Of a stretch of 64,000 bases of DNA, positions 1 to 11,564 are shown piece by piece. The position numbers were made by a program, and so were the translations under genes. Each line of letters starts with the position of its first letter. The first letter of the stretch is position 1. Origin of the DNA: Stenocarpella maydis (taxonomy: Eukaryota; Ascomycota; Sordariomycetes; Diaporthales; Diaporthaceae); the NCBI GenBank assembly GCA_002270565.1, contig NQMI01000066.1:182062-246061 (forward strand). Reading direction: 5' to 3'. Under the pieces are notes generated by a model. That model saw only the letters and a list, made by a program, of their open reading frames with translations. It made no database searches and was not told where the DNA came from.

Positions 1-2389
1 ATCCGGGGAGGGCCTTGGGATCCCTGCGAGGTACTCGGCACACCAGGTCTTGTAAACAGCCGGCCCCGCGACTGGACAGGGACGACAGCTGTGAGAGAGA
101 GTGTGTCGTGAGCTGGGGCGGCTGACGGGAAATCTCCCAGATGGCCTGGGATCCCCGTCTCTTATCTAGCTAGCATAAACCATCAGCCATACTAAGTGAT
201 CCTCCCGCGTCGACCCCACTGCCCTGACCATGCAAGCACATGCGCAGCCCGGGCAGTAGTACGAGCTTTTGAAATTATGCTGGGCCGCGCCGTCCGTGTC
301 CTCGACTGACGGCCTCTTGTGGCAAGACAGCCAGGCTGCGACTGCAGCTGCCAGTGCGGTCCTGACAGGCACGATGCACGAGACAGGAGGACCCGAGCCG
401 TTGTGCCTCGCAATCAAACAGCCGTGGGCTCATGTAGGGCCAGCATAAGGGCAGGGAGGTCGACAAGTTGCCGAGGGCCTCACCGTCATGCGAGGGCGCG
501 GGGGGGGGTCCTATCAATAGCAACTGTGGTCGCCTGCGACGAGCTAAGCCTGCCAGGCGGTGCGACGCAGTCGACACGGCAGCACGGAGACGACAGCGTC
601 GGTGGTCCAATGGTGGGCATGTCAAGAGGCCTTCTCATTTCGGGCCCTGGCTCTCTCACGCGCCCTCCCCCCCGCCCCCAAAGAAAACCACCCAGCCCCG
701 GTCCTTGTTCCTGATCGGCTAGCCCATCTCGGCTACACCCCCATATTGGGACGAGATTCTTGTTGTCTGCGGCGGAGCGAGGGTGTTCCCCTTTCGCAAA
801 TCACTCTAGTCCATGTAATTCGGATGGGCTTGCCTCGCCTGCTCGTCTGTTGCTGTGTCTTTGTGTCGATCGGCCTTTTGCTGTTCTTGCTCCTCCTCAC
901 CACCAAGATCTGCCGTCGTCGTGCATCTTCCCCCCTCACGCACGCAGCAAGCCCTCCAGACAAATCCTGCCCGCTGTCGAGTGCATACATACACACGTAC
1001 GTACGTACGTAGTATACATGCCTGCCTGGGCATAGGTGCTCGGTACATAATACACACCCACACACCGACCGACCGCCTGAGGGGGAAACGAGGTGCAATA
1101 GCCCGGGTCACGGCGTTGTAATCCTCTCGCGCGCACACATCCATCGTACACGGCAGACGTCGGCCGACCGCAATCACCGCAGAGCACTCTCGTCGGAGCG
1201 AAGACATTGGGTTTCCTTCCTTCTGCTGCCGTCTCAGGTCTCTTGACTGCCACTCGTTTGTCCAATTGCGTCCAGATCCCAACTACCGCACCCTCTTTTG
1301 TTTCTGTTTGACCTGCTGTCGCAGCACAAGGTCCCTCCCTAATCACTTTCATACATACTTGCATGCTTGCATGTGTACATACATACATCCATACATCCAT
1401 CCATCCATCCACATACACACACACGCACACACACACACACACACTTCGTCCACTAATTAATTGTTCCCCCGATCCGACTCTCTCACTCTCCACACCTCAC
1501 CCACCAGACCACCGCCTTCCCCTCCTCCTCCTTGTCGCCGTCCTCCTCTTCCGGTCCTACGGTCATCGTGCCCGCGGGCTCGTTACCACCACACCCGTCC
1601 CTCCCAGTGTTGCCTTGCATTAGGCCGGCCGCCCACACCACGGATCCCCCCACCGCAGCTTGTTGGCGCTTCTGCAGCAGGCGCATGATCAAGACCGCAT
1701 CGTTCCTCCCGTCCCTGCATTGGCCCGACCTATCACCGCGAGAACAACCACGCCCGAGGCCCCTTCTCTGGTCCCCGGTCCCTGGGCTCCTCGCACCTTC
1801 CTCACCTGCGCGTCCGGCCTTGGTGTCTCTGCCTCCGGCTGCTGTCGTTCATTTCACTTGAAGAGGCTCCCTCTTCCTGCCCGCAGCCCGGCACACTTCT
1901 TCCACCCAGGAAGAAACACACTTCTGCCACCGCCGACCCACCTCTCAAGCGGCGACCCGCACGCCTACGCGACCTGACTTGGCTCTGCCCAACCTCGCGC
2001 GTGATATCAGCCGCGTCAGTGAGGCTTCATCTCGGCCCGGCAATATCACCTCCTTCGAGCGACATACAGCACCGCCTGGAAATCCGATAGAGACCGCCCA
2101 TCTCGCCACGGCCCTCTTTTTTGGCCGTCTCGTCACTCACGGCCACTCTACTTGGACCACATGTCAAGCTTTCGTACGACGATGAATTGTGTTCTGGCGT
2201 GATACAGTACCCACCAACACACCGTATCTCTCGCTTTCGTCGCAAGAGAAAGAAACAAAGACCCGATCCATTCGCCTGAGACGGCAGCTGTTCACCCAGA
2301 AAAGGACCGCAAGTGCCGTTTCGGTGTCGGGAAGTAGCCGAGGGTGAGGCCACAACCCAAGCGGCGCGTCCCTCCAGACCGCCGGCGCC
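1..2389. other. 5' intergenic region, no supportable gene
   Basis: No frame here shows a recognisable domain or a convincing splice chain; open frames on both strands overlap and are low-complexity. The stretch holds a GTAC-type microsatellite near 995-1012 and a longer CATA/CATC/CA tract at 1377-1444. From about 1480 the + strand is pyrimidine-rich, as in fungal promoters and leaders, so the last kilobase is probably promoter and 5' leader of the SH3 gene that starts at 2390. Confidence 0.5.
1377..1444. repeat. CATA/CATC/CA compound microsatellite
   Basis: Consecutive CATA, CATC and CA units are read directly. The tract lies about 950 bp upstream of the SH3-protein start codon, in a probable promoter region. 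Confidence 0.9.
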
Positions 2390-4185
2390 ATGGCCGAACG
2401 CTGCATCTCCCTCCAGGGCTCCACGGCATGCCCGGCATTTCAGTCCGCGTCCATATCGACAGACCCTACGCTCGTCGGCTTCTTGTACGTTGTCCCATAG
2501 ATTCTCTGCGCACGGGGAGTATTGCAGTCTAACTTTGGGTGTCACAGTTCGTTCCTCAAATTTGTGTCAGACCGCGCATCTTTTGATGCGCAGCTCGAGT
2601 CCTATGTGCAGACGACATACGTGCAGGACAAGTCAGTTCGCCACGCGCCCCCAAGCTCCTTGCCACCTCGCCTGCTGACAGGCATCTAGATATCAGACAT
2701 TATTTGGCTGTGGTAATATCGAGCTGACCAACACCTCCAACCTCTACGCACGCTTCACGACTTCTGTAATTTGTAATGCCATCGTGCAGAACTCGATCAG
2801 CGCTTGCCGGTTGTCATCCTCACAGTCGCGGCCTCTTTGCGCCGACACCTGTGTAAGTCACCCTGCCCGGCGATAGCCTCCTCGTCATCTTGCTGATCGC
2901 CCCCAAGGCACAATTTGCACAGGCCGAGGCGTACTACGTGTCTGATAAACAGCTATGCTCAAACCCCAGCAGTGGAGCCGCGACGCAAATCAGGGCGGAT
3001 TTTACGAATTGCGCGCTGCCCGCAGACTCGCTGTCCTCGGATAGCTGTATCGACGGCATTGAAAACGAGCCGGACAACTGCGGATACGGCGACAGCACCA
3101 TCGGTCTCTGCTCATACTGCGCATCTGGCGGAACTAACTCGACCGACACGTGTTGCTACAACTCAAATGCCGAGAAACGCTGTGCGGGCGTGACCTTGCC
3201 CTCCATCACATCGACCATAACGCTTCCGACGTCGACATCCAGCCCTTCCCCATCCAGCACCGCAGGCGCCAGTAGCCGCGGTCTCAGCGGCGGTGCGATT
3301 GCGGGGATCGTCATTGGGAGTATCGTCGGTGCTGCCCTAATCATTGGCCTGATACTCCTCTGTTGCATCGTAATCCGACGGCGCAAGCAAGGCAGTCAGC
3401 ATGGCAGCATATTCAACCAGCCCACGCCGGCGCGAAGGGGCCCAATGTCCCAGGCCGGGCCCTCCAGCACGACACCGCATGGATACGAAGTCTTGCCTGG
3501 CGGTAGGATTGCCAGGATGTCAGCTCTCGAGGGCCACTCAGGAGATGCGCCTTCGCGCCACTCCGAAAGCGCTACGGCACTGGGTGCTGTTAGAAGCAGA
3601 CGCATCGAGAACTCGTCCTCGAGTGAATTTGGGGACAGCCCACAGTCGGAGCCTCGAGCCGGCGTCCTGCGACCCCCACCAACGTCGATGCTTAAGAGGA
3701 CGGGATCACTGTCGAGCGGCTCCGTGCTGCTGGCAGGCGAGGATGCTGGCAGCAACGGAATGTCCTCGCCGCATGCGGTCGCCAGTCAGCAATCGGAGCA
3801 GTTGCCATACTTCAAGGACTACTACTCCCAAGATGAGATTCATCCCGGCGACCGCGTCGCCGTGCTCTGGGCTTACCAGCCGCGTGCTGCCGACGAGTTT
3901 GCCCTCGACCGTGGTGATATGCTCAAGGTTGTCGGCATCTGGGATGACGGCTGGGCGACTGGCGTGATGGTGGATGAGCGGGCTGAGGAATGGGAGGTCA
4001 GGCGACAACAGCAACGAGACAGCGGTGTCTCAAACACGTCCGGCCGTGGCCGTGACTTGTCGCCGCCGGCCAGCGGCGAGATCAAGGCCTTCCCGCTGGT
4101 GTGTGTGTGTCTCCCGGAGCACTGGAGAAAGACCATCGACAGCGACACATCGACCGAAGCCGCTTCAAGCGCCCACCAGCGCTGA
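2390..4185 (+). CDS. Single-pass membrane protein with C-terminal SH3 domain (Fus1-like architecture)
   Basis: I join four exons: 2390-2484, 2548-2631, 2690-2852 and 2923-4185 (2908 is an alternative in-frame acceptor for the last), giving about 534 aa. The N-terminal ~200 residues are cysteine-rich and probably extracellular. They are followed by a Ser/Thr-rich stretch, one strongly hydrophobic helix near residues 225-250 and a basic stop-transfer RRRKQ. The cytoplasmic part is Ser/Pro-rich. The C-terminal ~100 residues form an SH3 domain, seen from the VAVLWAYQPRAADEF start, the GDML and DDGWATG segments and a final FPL strand. Known yeast proteins with a TM-SH3 layout (Fus1, Sho1) act as plasma-membrane scaffolds in cell fusion or MAPK signalling; a similar scaffold role here is inference. 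I see no classical cleaved signal peptide. The SH3 carries a long insertion before its last strand. The start codon at 2390 (context GCGCCATGG) gives an N-terminus that fits phase through all exons. Confidence 0.8.
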
Positions 4186-5559
4186 TGTGCACATTCGTCA
4201 AAACTAATTTCACGACTCTACGACTTTGTTGCCCCGTATCGCGTCCTGGCCTGTCCAGGATCTTGCATTGCAGGCGTTCGATACCATCCCCCCCCCCCCC
4301 CCCCCGCGAGCAGAGGAGCTAGATGAAGCATATTTGGTTGGAGACGCCTCGGGCTATCGCGCCAGCCAGCCATGCGGCGAGAGTGTACAAAATCATGCCC
4401 GGAGTTGTTCTCGACAAGTGGCGAGGAGAGACATAGATGCAGTTTCACCATCGCTACGACACGCTTAATGCCCTTTACCTTAGACGACCTAATATCTTCG
4501 TTTCTCCTGAAACCTCCCCGTTCATTTCATTGTTTTGGTCTAAATATACCCAGGTTTGCTATCAGGTGTTCCATGGTGGCAGGGGAACTCGAGGGGAGGG
4601 TCCCAAAATCATGTAATTTTTGCCTACCATTCAGGAAAGAGGAGACGATACGCGCTAGGAAGGACAGTGGTGATACCATGTATTACGCAAAAGCCGGGAC
4701 ATATCGAGTCGAACGACTTGAAAACCCTGCCGTGGCCGGCCAATACAATCAATAGTTCTACAGGCAACCCTCCTTGCACAAATGCCCTAACCAGTGTGCT
4801 CCCAAATCCCGGGCTCGGGTTCTGACAGAAACCCAAGTCGGTGTATTTGCTGAACCTTTGAAAGCTATATATCTTTCACGGGATTGCAATGGTTCTCTAG
4901 CTTGTGACGGAAGTGATGCCCTCGCGAGTCAAGACAGATGGTGCCACAAGGACAAGGCCAGCATATCCGCTGACTACATACATCGTTGTGCAAGTCTAGT
5001 AGTCTGGCCGGTTCCATCTCAACTAATGGTTTCCGTGTTTGTTTGGTAGGCGGTTTATTATGTCGCGAGTTGTGAGGCTGGAGTTATTGGTTGCTATGCC
5101 AGGCGCCACTGGCTGGACCCTGTCTGTGTCGTCACTTGGTCAGGAACACTGTGCCAAGTGCTCGGTTTACTGCACCGAGCGGCAGGCAAGAAGAGCTCGA
5201 TCACTACGTAGCGGATGGAACTTGACCACGCAGGTACCTAGTGCGAGGAACCTAGGTACCTACTTACTTAAGAAGTAGGCAGGTAGGTAGGTAGCTTCTC
5301 AGCCAGTCGCCCACCGCCTCACCCATTATCTAACTTGCACGCTCTCCAGATGCCCTTGAACTCTCGCGTTGGATTTCTGGCCGGAAGACAGCGATAAGGC
5401 GCGTTGCCAGTTTTCATGGTGTCTCTCAGGAGCTGAGGCGACCAACATGATCTCGAATCCACTTCACTTACTCGCATTACGAGTTGCGATAGCTCCTGTC
5501 TGCTAAGAACCCCCAGCCACCCCTCTTGGAGCGGCGTCGCGTCCTTCACCCTTGCGACG
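4186..5559. other. Intergenic region between SH3 gene and VPS15
   Basis: A run of C residues lies near 4289-4305. The rest shows no domain-bearing frame. The right part carries a cluster of TACCTAGG-like words (5228-5294) and ends in the VPS15 promoter and leader. Confidence 0.5.
5228..5294. repeat. TACCTAGG/GGTAGGTA palindromic word cluster
   Basis: Dense overlapping GGTACCTA, CCTAGGTACC and GGTAGGTAGG words occur about 270 bp upstream of the VPS15 start. Similar clusters sit at 14318-14396 and 18951-19019. Whether they bind a factor or are slippage-derived cannot be told from sequence alone. Confidence 0.7.
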
Positions 5560-8500
5560 ATGGGGCAGGGCTTCTCCGTGACAACGCCTTCGGCCGGCGC
5601 GGCGGGCATCGAAGTCCCGGAACTGGCAGATCTCGTCTACGAGAAGACTCTCGGGTCTGCACGGTTCATGAAGACTATCCGCGCCCGGCATCACGATGGC
5701 GTCGTCCTGGTCAAGGTGTTCATCAAGCCCTACACGCCCATGTCGCTGAGCCGCTTCAGGCAGGAGATAATCCGTGAGCCCCTCTATCTATGGCCCTGTT
5801 TTTTGAATAATTTTTTTTTTTTGGGGGGGAGGTTTTTGGCTGAGAAACCCGTCTGTCACACAGGTGAGCGCAAGCTCCTCGCCGACATCCCAAATGCCCT
5901 CGCGTACCAGAGAGTCGTCGAGACCGAGACCAACGGCTACCTTGTCCGCCAGTACCTCTACAACTCTCTGTACGATCGCTTGAGTACAAGACCGTTTCTC
6001 GAAGACATAGAAAAGAAATGGATATCTTTCCAGCTTCTCTGCGCTCTGCGCGACTGCCACTCGAGGGACATATACCACGGTGACATCAAGGCGGAGAACA
6101 CGCTTGTGACCTCCTGGAACTGGCTCTACCTCACCGATTTCTCCTCTTCTTTCAAGCCGGTGACGCTACCAGACGACAACCCGACTGATTTCTCCTATTT
6201 CTTCGACACATCCAGCCGACGGACGTGCTATATCGCCCCGGAGCGATTCGTAGCGCCTGGCGAAAATGCGAACCAGACAGCCAAATTGACGTGGGCCATG
6301 GACATATTCAGCGCCGGGTGCGTGATTGCAGAGTTGTTTTTGGAGTCGCCCATATTCAGCCTCAGCCAGCTGTACAAGTACCGCAGGGGCGAGTACGACC
6401 CTGGCATCTCGCACCTGAGTCGGATTCCGGACAAGGACATACGTGAGCTCGTGGCGTCAATGATCCAGCTGGATCCGCAGCAGAGGTACTCAGCCGAACA
6501 GTGCCTGGAGTTCTGGCGCAAGAAAGCCTTCCCCGACTACTTCTACACGTTTTTGCACCAGTACATGGAGGTGATCACGGATCCTTCCTCCGGACAGTAT
6601 CCCGTGTCAGGCGCGACGAGGAATCTTGGCGAGGCAGACGAGCGTATCGATCGAGTCTTCTACGACTTCGATAAGATTTCGTACTTTCTAGGATATCAAA
6701 ACGATCCTAGAGGTACGGAAACGGTGCAGCTGCTGCCACGCCTTGGACTTGGGCATTTCCCTGTCCGGCTAAATATCCCCAACAACGAATATGCCGTGTC
6801 TGGTGATGTCCAACCGCCCTCTGATGACGGAACCTTGATCTTCCTGACCCTCGTTGTGTCATCCTTGCGGAACACAGCGCGAGCGGCGTCCAGGGTTCGA
6901 GCTTGTGATGTTCTCCTGGCATTTGCCGAGCGGCTCACAGACGAGGCAAAACTGGACCGGGTCCTCCCATACCTCATCTCACTTCTGACTGACAGGGCTG
7001 ACATCGTTGCGATCACTTCGATAAGGACGATCACGCAACTGCTGGCCCTTGTGAAGTCAGTTAACCCCGTCAATGCCCACGTTTTTCTCGAGTACATCCT
7101 GCCGCGCATGCAGATCACCCTCTATGGGACCAGTAACCTGCCAAGTCCTCTGGTGAGAGCGACATACGCATCATGCATTGGAAGCTTGGCGACAACAGCC
7201 AAACGATTCCTACAGATTTCCTCGACCCTCAAAGCCGCGGGCACAATAGCAGCTTCCGATCCAGACGTCGAATTGGGGAGTCAGCCTGATGCGAATTTCG
7301 ACGGCTTATTCGATGAAGCTCAACAAGAGCTGATCGAATTGTTCGAGTCACACACCAAGAGCCTCATCGAAGACGCTGACCCCCACGTCCGCCGGGCGTT
7401 CCTCAGCTCTGTCCCTGAATTGTGCCTGTTCTTTGGAACCGCGGAATCCAACGACATTATCCTTACGCATCTTAACACATACCTCAATGACCGGGACTGG
7501 ATTCTGAAATGCGCATTCTTCGAGACCATTGTTGGAATTGCGGCGTTTATGGGCAGCGTCAGCCTTGAAGAATTCATTCTGCCCCTCATGATCCAGGCCC
7601 TCACGGACACAGAGGAGCACGTAGTCCATGGTGCTTTACACTCATTGGCAGAACTCGCTGGTCTTGGTCTGTTGTCAAAGCCGAGATTGTGGGAGCTAAC
7701 TGATGTGGTCGCTCGATTTTCAATGCACCCGAACATCTGGATAAGAGAATCAGCAGCCAATTTCATCACCGCCGCCGCAGAATATCTGCCCCCAGCAGAT
7801 ATAAAATGCTGGCTGCTGCCGCTCATATCCCCATTCTTGAAGGCGATGGTCATGCCGGACAAGTTTACTGAGCTGGCATTACTCGATGCACTGAAGAAGC
7901 CTCTGTCTCGCTCTGTGTTTGACCAAGCCCTGTTGTGGGCTATTCAATCCGACCGAGGCCTTTTCTGGAAGACGATGCGCAACTTGCGCAGGCTATCTTT
8001 CGGGACATCAACTACGGCACTTCCAAATCGGGCCTCCAAAGAGCTGTATCCGAACAGCCTGAGCAAAGTCGCGAAGAACGAGGAAGACGAACAGTGGCTT
8101 GGCAGGCTCCAAAATCTGGGTCTGTCGCCGAATGACGAGTTCAAATTGCTGGCCCTCCGCGAGTTCATTTGGCGCCTCAGCCAGATCAAAACAAGAGACT
8201 CGTCCGCGAACATCATGAACACCGAGCTGAACGACATTGTAAACCTGCGCACCCTGGGCGTCACCGTACAGACTGTCATGTTCGACGAAGAGGCCCCCAA
8301 GAAACAAAGAGTCGGTCAAGACGTGGACGTGGACACGAATGCACCGCGCACAATTACCGACGCACTGATGGACGCATCTATGAGCATCGACGATCCAATA
8401 GGGAAGCGGAAGCGCGCTGCTATCAACACGCACCGGGTCAGGCTGAGTAGCCAGATGGATATGTCCCCTAACCCAGAAGACCGTCAGCCACTTGAAGGTG

Positions 8501-10296
8501 GACTGCCGTCTCCGAACGGCCAATCGTCCAGAGACCAAAGTCGCACCACTTCAATCGATGGAGCTAGGGGATCCGCAGGGGCCGCAAAGCAGACGCTGCG
8601 GCATGCTTCAAGCGCGATCAGCTTGCTGAATCGGAAGGACAGAAAGGACAGCACCAAGGCCACAGCAGAGACCGGCATGACTGACGCTAATGCCACCGGG
8701 CGTGTAGAAGGTCTTTTCTCACCCTCAATACCTTCCAGGCTATCCATCGGAGACGGCGAGGACATGTCTCGAACCCACCTGCATTTCAGTCACAACTACC
8801 CCGGCAACGATCCTCATGTGCTAAAAATGCTTGACACAATGTATGTGGACAATTATCCACACGATATTGCCGAGTTTGGGCCTCTAGTCACACCAATCAA
8901 CCGCCGAAAGGTGAGCAAAAACGCGAACGGGCAGGTTTTTGAGGGCTGGAAGCCCACGGGCAAGATGATAGCGGCGTTTTCCGAGCATGTTGGAGCGGTC
9001 AACCGTGTCGTGGCATCTCCCGACCACGTCTTCTTCATCACGGGTGGGGACGATGGTGCTGTAAGGGTTTGGGACACTGCGAGACTGGAGCGCAACATTG
9101 CTCACAGGTCGAGGCAGACACACCGGCATGGGACTGGAGCAAAGGTCCTGGCCTTGTGCTTTATCGAGAACACGCATTGCTTCATCAGCTGTGCCAGTGA
9201 CGGAAGCGTCCACGTAGTTAAAGTCGAGACGGCATATTCCAGCACGGTGACGCGATACGGTAAGTTGAGGCTTTTGAGGGAGTATCAGTTGCCGGAAGAC
9301 GAGTTTGCTGTCTGGTGTGAGCATTTCAAGCAGGAGACCAGCAGTGTGATGGTCATAGCCACAAACCGGTCACGCGTCCTGGGGATCGATCTGCGAACCA
9401 TGTCTCTCCTGTATGTACTGGAGAATCCAGTCCACCACGGCACGCCTACCTGCTTCTGCATCGACAGGAAAAATAACTGGCTCTGTCTGGGTACCTCACA
9501 TGGCGTTTTGGATCTTTGGGACCTCCGCTTTAAAATGCGGCTCAAGGGCTGGGGCGTACCAGGCAAATCTGCCATTTATCGGCTCAGCATACATCCCATC
9601 AAGGGCCGTGGTAAGTGGGTCTGCGTCTCTGGCGGCACTGGTCAGGGCGAGGTAACTGTCTGGGACTTGGAGAAGACCCTCTGCCGAGAGATCTACCGCG
9701 TCGGCGGGAACAAGGAGGGGCCCAAGGGCTACGATGCCTGGGAGGTCGACGAGGACAGGCCGGAGGGGATGCTGGGCCGGTTCGCGACGAACATCGAGCC
9801 GAGCGCCACCGGGAACGCGGACAGAGGGGTGAGGGCCATGGTCGTGGGGAGCGGGTCCCTAGAGGGCGGCGAGCAGCGCGACGTGAGGCACGCGTTCCTG
9901 CTCACTGGGGGCGCGGACAAGAAGCTCCGCTACTGGGACCTGACGAGGATCGAGAACTCGGCCGTGTTCAGCGGGCTGCAGGTGGACGAGGGCAGCCCGA
10001 CCTACTCAGCAAGCCACCCCACCACGGCCATGACGCTCAACACAGAGAGGCTGCCCCGTGGCCAGAGCCAGGGCGGCTCCCCGAGCGGCGCCGAGGAGAG
10101 ACGCAGCAGCCGGCGGCCGCACAAGCCCGACAGGGGGAGCAGCAGCCGGCCGACGAGGTCGACCGTCATCTCGGTGCAGCAGCAGCAGTTGCTGAAGGCG
10201 CACCTGGACTCGATACTAGACATCGCGCTGCTCGAGAGTCCTTACACGATGACTGTGTCTGTTGACCGGTCCGGGGTGGTCTATGTGTTCCAGTGA
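5560..10296 (+). CDS. VPS15: Vps15-type protein kinase, regulatory subunit of class III PI3-kinase
   Basis: Two exons, 5560-5773 and 5864-10296, give 1548 aa. The 90-nt intron is a multiple of three and free of stops, so the frame reads through it. Splicing gives the expected junction, an Arg-Glu-Arg-Lys after the Gln-Glu-Ile-Ile helix. MGQGFS carries the Gly2 myristoylation site. The kinase domain spans about residues 25-300, with VKVFIK (likely Lys52), HGDIK (Asp145) and DFS in place of DFG, as is usual in Vps15. Alpha-helical HEAT-type repeats follow (about 390-800), then a charged low-complexity linker, then WD40 repeats from about residue 1120 to the end (GGDDGAVRVWD, LDLWDLRF, GEVTVWDLE, GGADKKLRYWD). 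In the family, Vps15 anchors and activates Vps34 on endosome and autophagosome membranes. The start lies in context GCGACGATGG. The length fits filamentous fungal Vps15. Confidence 0.97.
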   Translation: MGQGFSVTTPSAGAAGIEVPELADLVYEKTLGSARFMKTIRARHHDGVVLVKVFIKPYTPMSLSRFRQEIIREPLYLWPCFLNNFFFLGGRFLAEKPVCHTGERKLLADIPNALAYQRVVETETNGYLVRQYLYNSLYDRLSTRPFLEDIEKKWISFQLLCALRDCHSRDIYHGDIKAENTLVTSWNWLYLTDFSSSFKPVTLPDDNPTDFSYFFDTSSRRTCYIAPERFVAPGENANQTAKLTWAMDIFSAGCVIAELFLESPIFSLSQLYKYRRGEYDPGISHLSRIPDKDIRELVASMIQLDPQQRYSAEQCLEFWRKKAFPDYFYTFLHQYMEVITDPSSGQYPVSGATRNLGEADERIDRVFYDFDKISYFLGYQNDPRGTETVQLLPRLGLGHFPVRLNIPNNEYAVSGDVQPPSDDGTLIFLTLVVSSLRNTARAASRVRACDVLLAFAERLTDEAKLDRVLPYLISLLTDRADIVAITSIRTITQLLALVKSVNPVNAHVFLEYILPRMQITLYGTSNLPSPLVRATYASCIGSLATTAKRFLQISSTLKAAGTIAASDPDVELGSQPDANFDGLFDEAQQELIELFESHTKSLIEDADPHVRRAFLSSVPELCLFFGTAESNDIILTHLNTYLNDRDWILKCAFFETIVGIAAFMGSVSLEEFILPLMIQALTDTEEHVVHGALHSLAELAGLGLLSKPRLWELTDVVARFSMHPNIWIRESAANFITAAAEYLPPADIKCWLLPLISPFLKAMVMPDKFTELALLDALKKPLSRSVFDQALLWAIQSDRGLFWKTMRNLRRLSFGTSTTALPNRASKELYPNSLSKVAKNEEDEQWLGRLQNLGLSPNDEFKLLALREFIWRLSQIKTRDSSANIMNTELNDIVNLRTLGVTVQTVMFDEEAPKKQRVGQDVDVDTNAPRTITDALMDASMSIDDPIGKRKRAAINTHRVRLSSQMDMSPNPEDRQPLEGGLPSPNGQSSRDQSRTTSIDGARGSAGAAKQTLRHASSAISLLNRKDRKDSTKATAETGMTDANATGRVEGLFSPSIPSRLSIGDGEDMSRTHLHFSHNYPGNDPHVLKMLDTMYVDNYPHDIAEFGPLVTPINRRKVSKNANGQVFEGWKPTGKMIAAFSEHVGAVNRVVASPDHVFFITGGDDGAVRVWDTARLERNIAHRSRQTHRHGTGAKVLALCFIENTHCFISCASDGSVHVVKVETAYSSTVTRYGKLRLLREYQLPEDEFAVWCEHFKQETSSVMVIATNRSRVLGIDLRTMSLLYVLENPVHHGTPTCFCIDRKNNWLCLGTSHGVLDLWDLRFKMRLKGWGVPGKSAIYRLSIHPIKGRGKWVCVSGGTGQGEVTVWDLEKTLCREIYRVGGNKEGPKGYDAWEVDEDRPEGMLGRFATNIEPSATGNADRGVRAMVVGSGSLEGGEQRDVRHAFLLTGGADKKLRYWDLTRIENSAVFSGLQVDEGSPTYSASHPTTAMTLNTERLPRGQSQGGSPSGAEERRSSRRPHKPDRGSSSRPTRSTVISVQQQQLLKAHLDSILDIALLESPYTMTVSVDRSGVVYVFQ

Positions 10297-11564
10297 ACAG
10301 GGGATAGAGCATGACGTTTAGGCAAATGTGGGAAGAGGCGTCCGGTACATACTTGAGACTAATGGGCGCATAGAAATCAACACTCAAGTCAACAACCACC
10401 CAGGAGACATTGCTTCTCGCTCTCTCTTGGAAGATGTGTACCAAGATTTTCGCCTCGCTTCGATCCATCTCAACCATTGTGCGTTGGGCCGTCTGCTCGG
10501 TGTTTGGAGGGAAGGTGGTTGTACATCTTGCAATATAACCTGACGAGCAAGCGTTTCTGTCACGTATGACCATACCTGGCGGAAAATACGGGATCCCATC
10601 CGCTCTCCCATAGACAGGCCGCTAAAGGCATGCAAGTGGGTGAGTTCTGGATGGAGGTCAGCTTTCTGCTTTTCTTTTGCTGTGCTTGACAAGACTGTGG
10701 TTAACCGAATTATGGCCTGCCCTTTCATTGTGAATCGGTTTGGTTTTATAAGTATGGTCCCGTCGATTGGGCTTTGCGATGACTTTTTGACGCGGCACCA
10801 CTCCGCCTGGCGTGCCCGACGTCTGCATTTCAACCTGGAGTCTTGATAGCTATATTTTGCTCTGAATACTCTGAAGCCCTGGAGTTTTCGTAATTTTTCA
10901 ACATGGTCTTAATTTCTTCTCTTAAGCCAAAAGGTCCATGGACTCACAGGGCTTTTGGTTCCCTGGATTTTTTTTAATGCACCAAAAACCGTGAACAGTT
11001 GTGGGACATACGAATATTGAAACGACACGCGCCCTCCCACCGACAGTTGTTCGGCGGCAAGGCGTCAGTGGGGCGGGATTAATTATTGAATCCAGACTAA
11101 TGAAGCTCAAGCAAGCATGTGTTTCGGCTTTTTCAAGTTCGACCAAAGTTTGGGCCAGAATTACTTGGACTCTTGTATCTGGACGTGGATCAATGGAAGA
11201 CGACTATATGGATGGAGAACATGTTGTGAAGGCAAAGGCTGTGCCACCGGTTAGAATCTCTGAACCTGGGGGGTGTTTTGGCGGGGAGGGGCGGCACGTA
11301 GTGGTGGCTGGACGTCACTGCTCACTCAGCTCGGTGCTGAGTGGGCAGGCAGGGTCGCTTTCCGCTGCCTGGAAAAAAAGTGTGGCTAAAGACACGCGAC
11401 CGCGGCTCGCCAAGTATCCTGAGCTGCTCCCCAAAGAACCAATCCTGTTGCGACCCAACCGGAGCCGCCTGCATTTACATTCCTCACATCAAAGCAGTCT
11501 TCCCTAGTTCCTGCTGAAGCCAAGGACGAACCAAAAGCAGAGGTAAAACCCGCGCGTCGCCAAG
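10297..11564. other. Intergenic region between VPS15 and LEA1
   Basis: Nothing recognisable is visible in either strand. It should hold the VPS15 3' UTR and, at its right end, the LEA1 promoter. Confidence 0.5.

Noticed and set aside
733..1493. Several minus-strand frames with Cys/Val-rich microsatellite translations
   Set aside because: They follow CA/GT repeats and have no domain or splice logic.
9615..10265. 216-codon alternative frame in the VPS15 3' end
   Set aside because: Out of frame with the WD40 repeats; Arg/Gly-rich shadow of a GC-rich exon.
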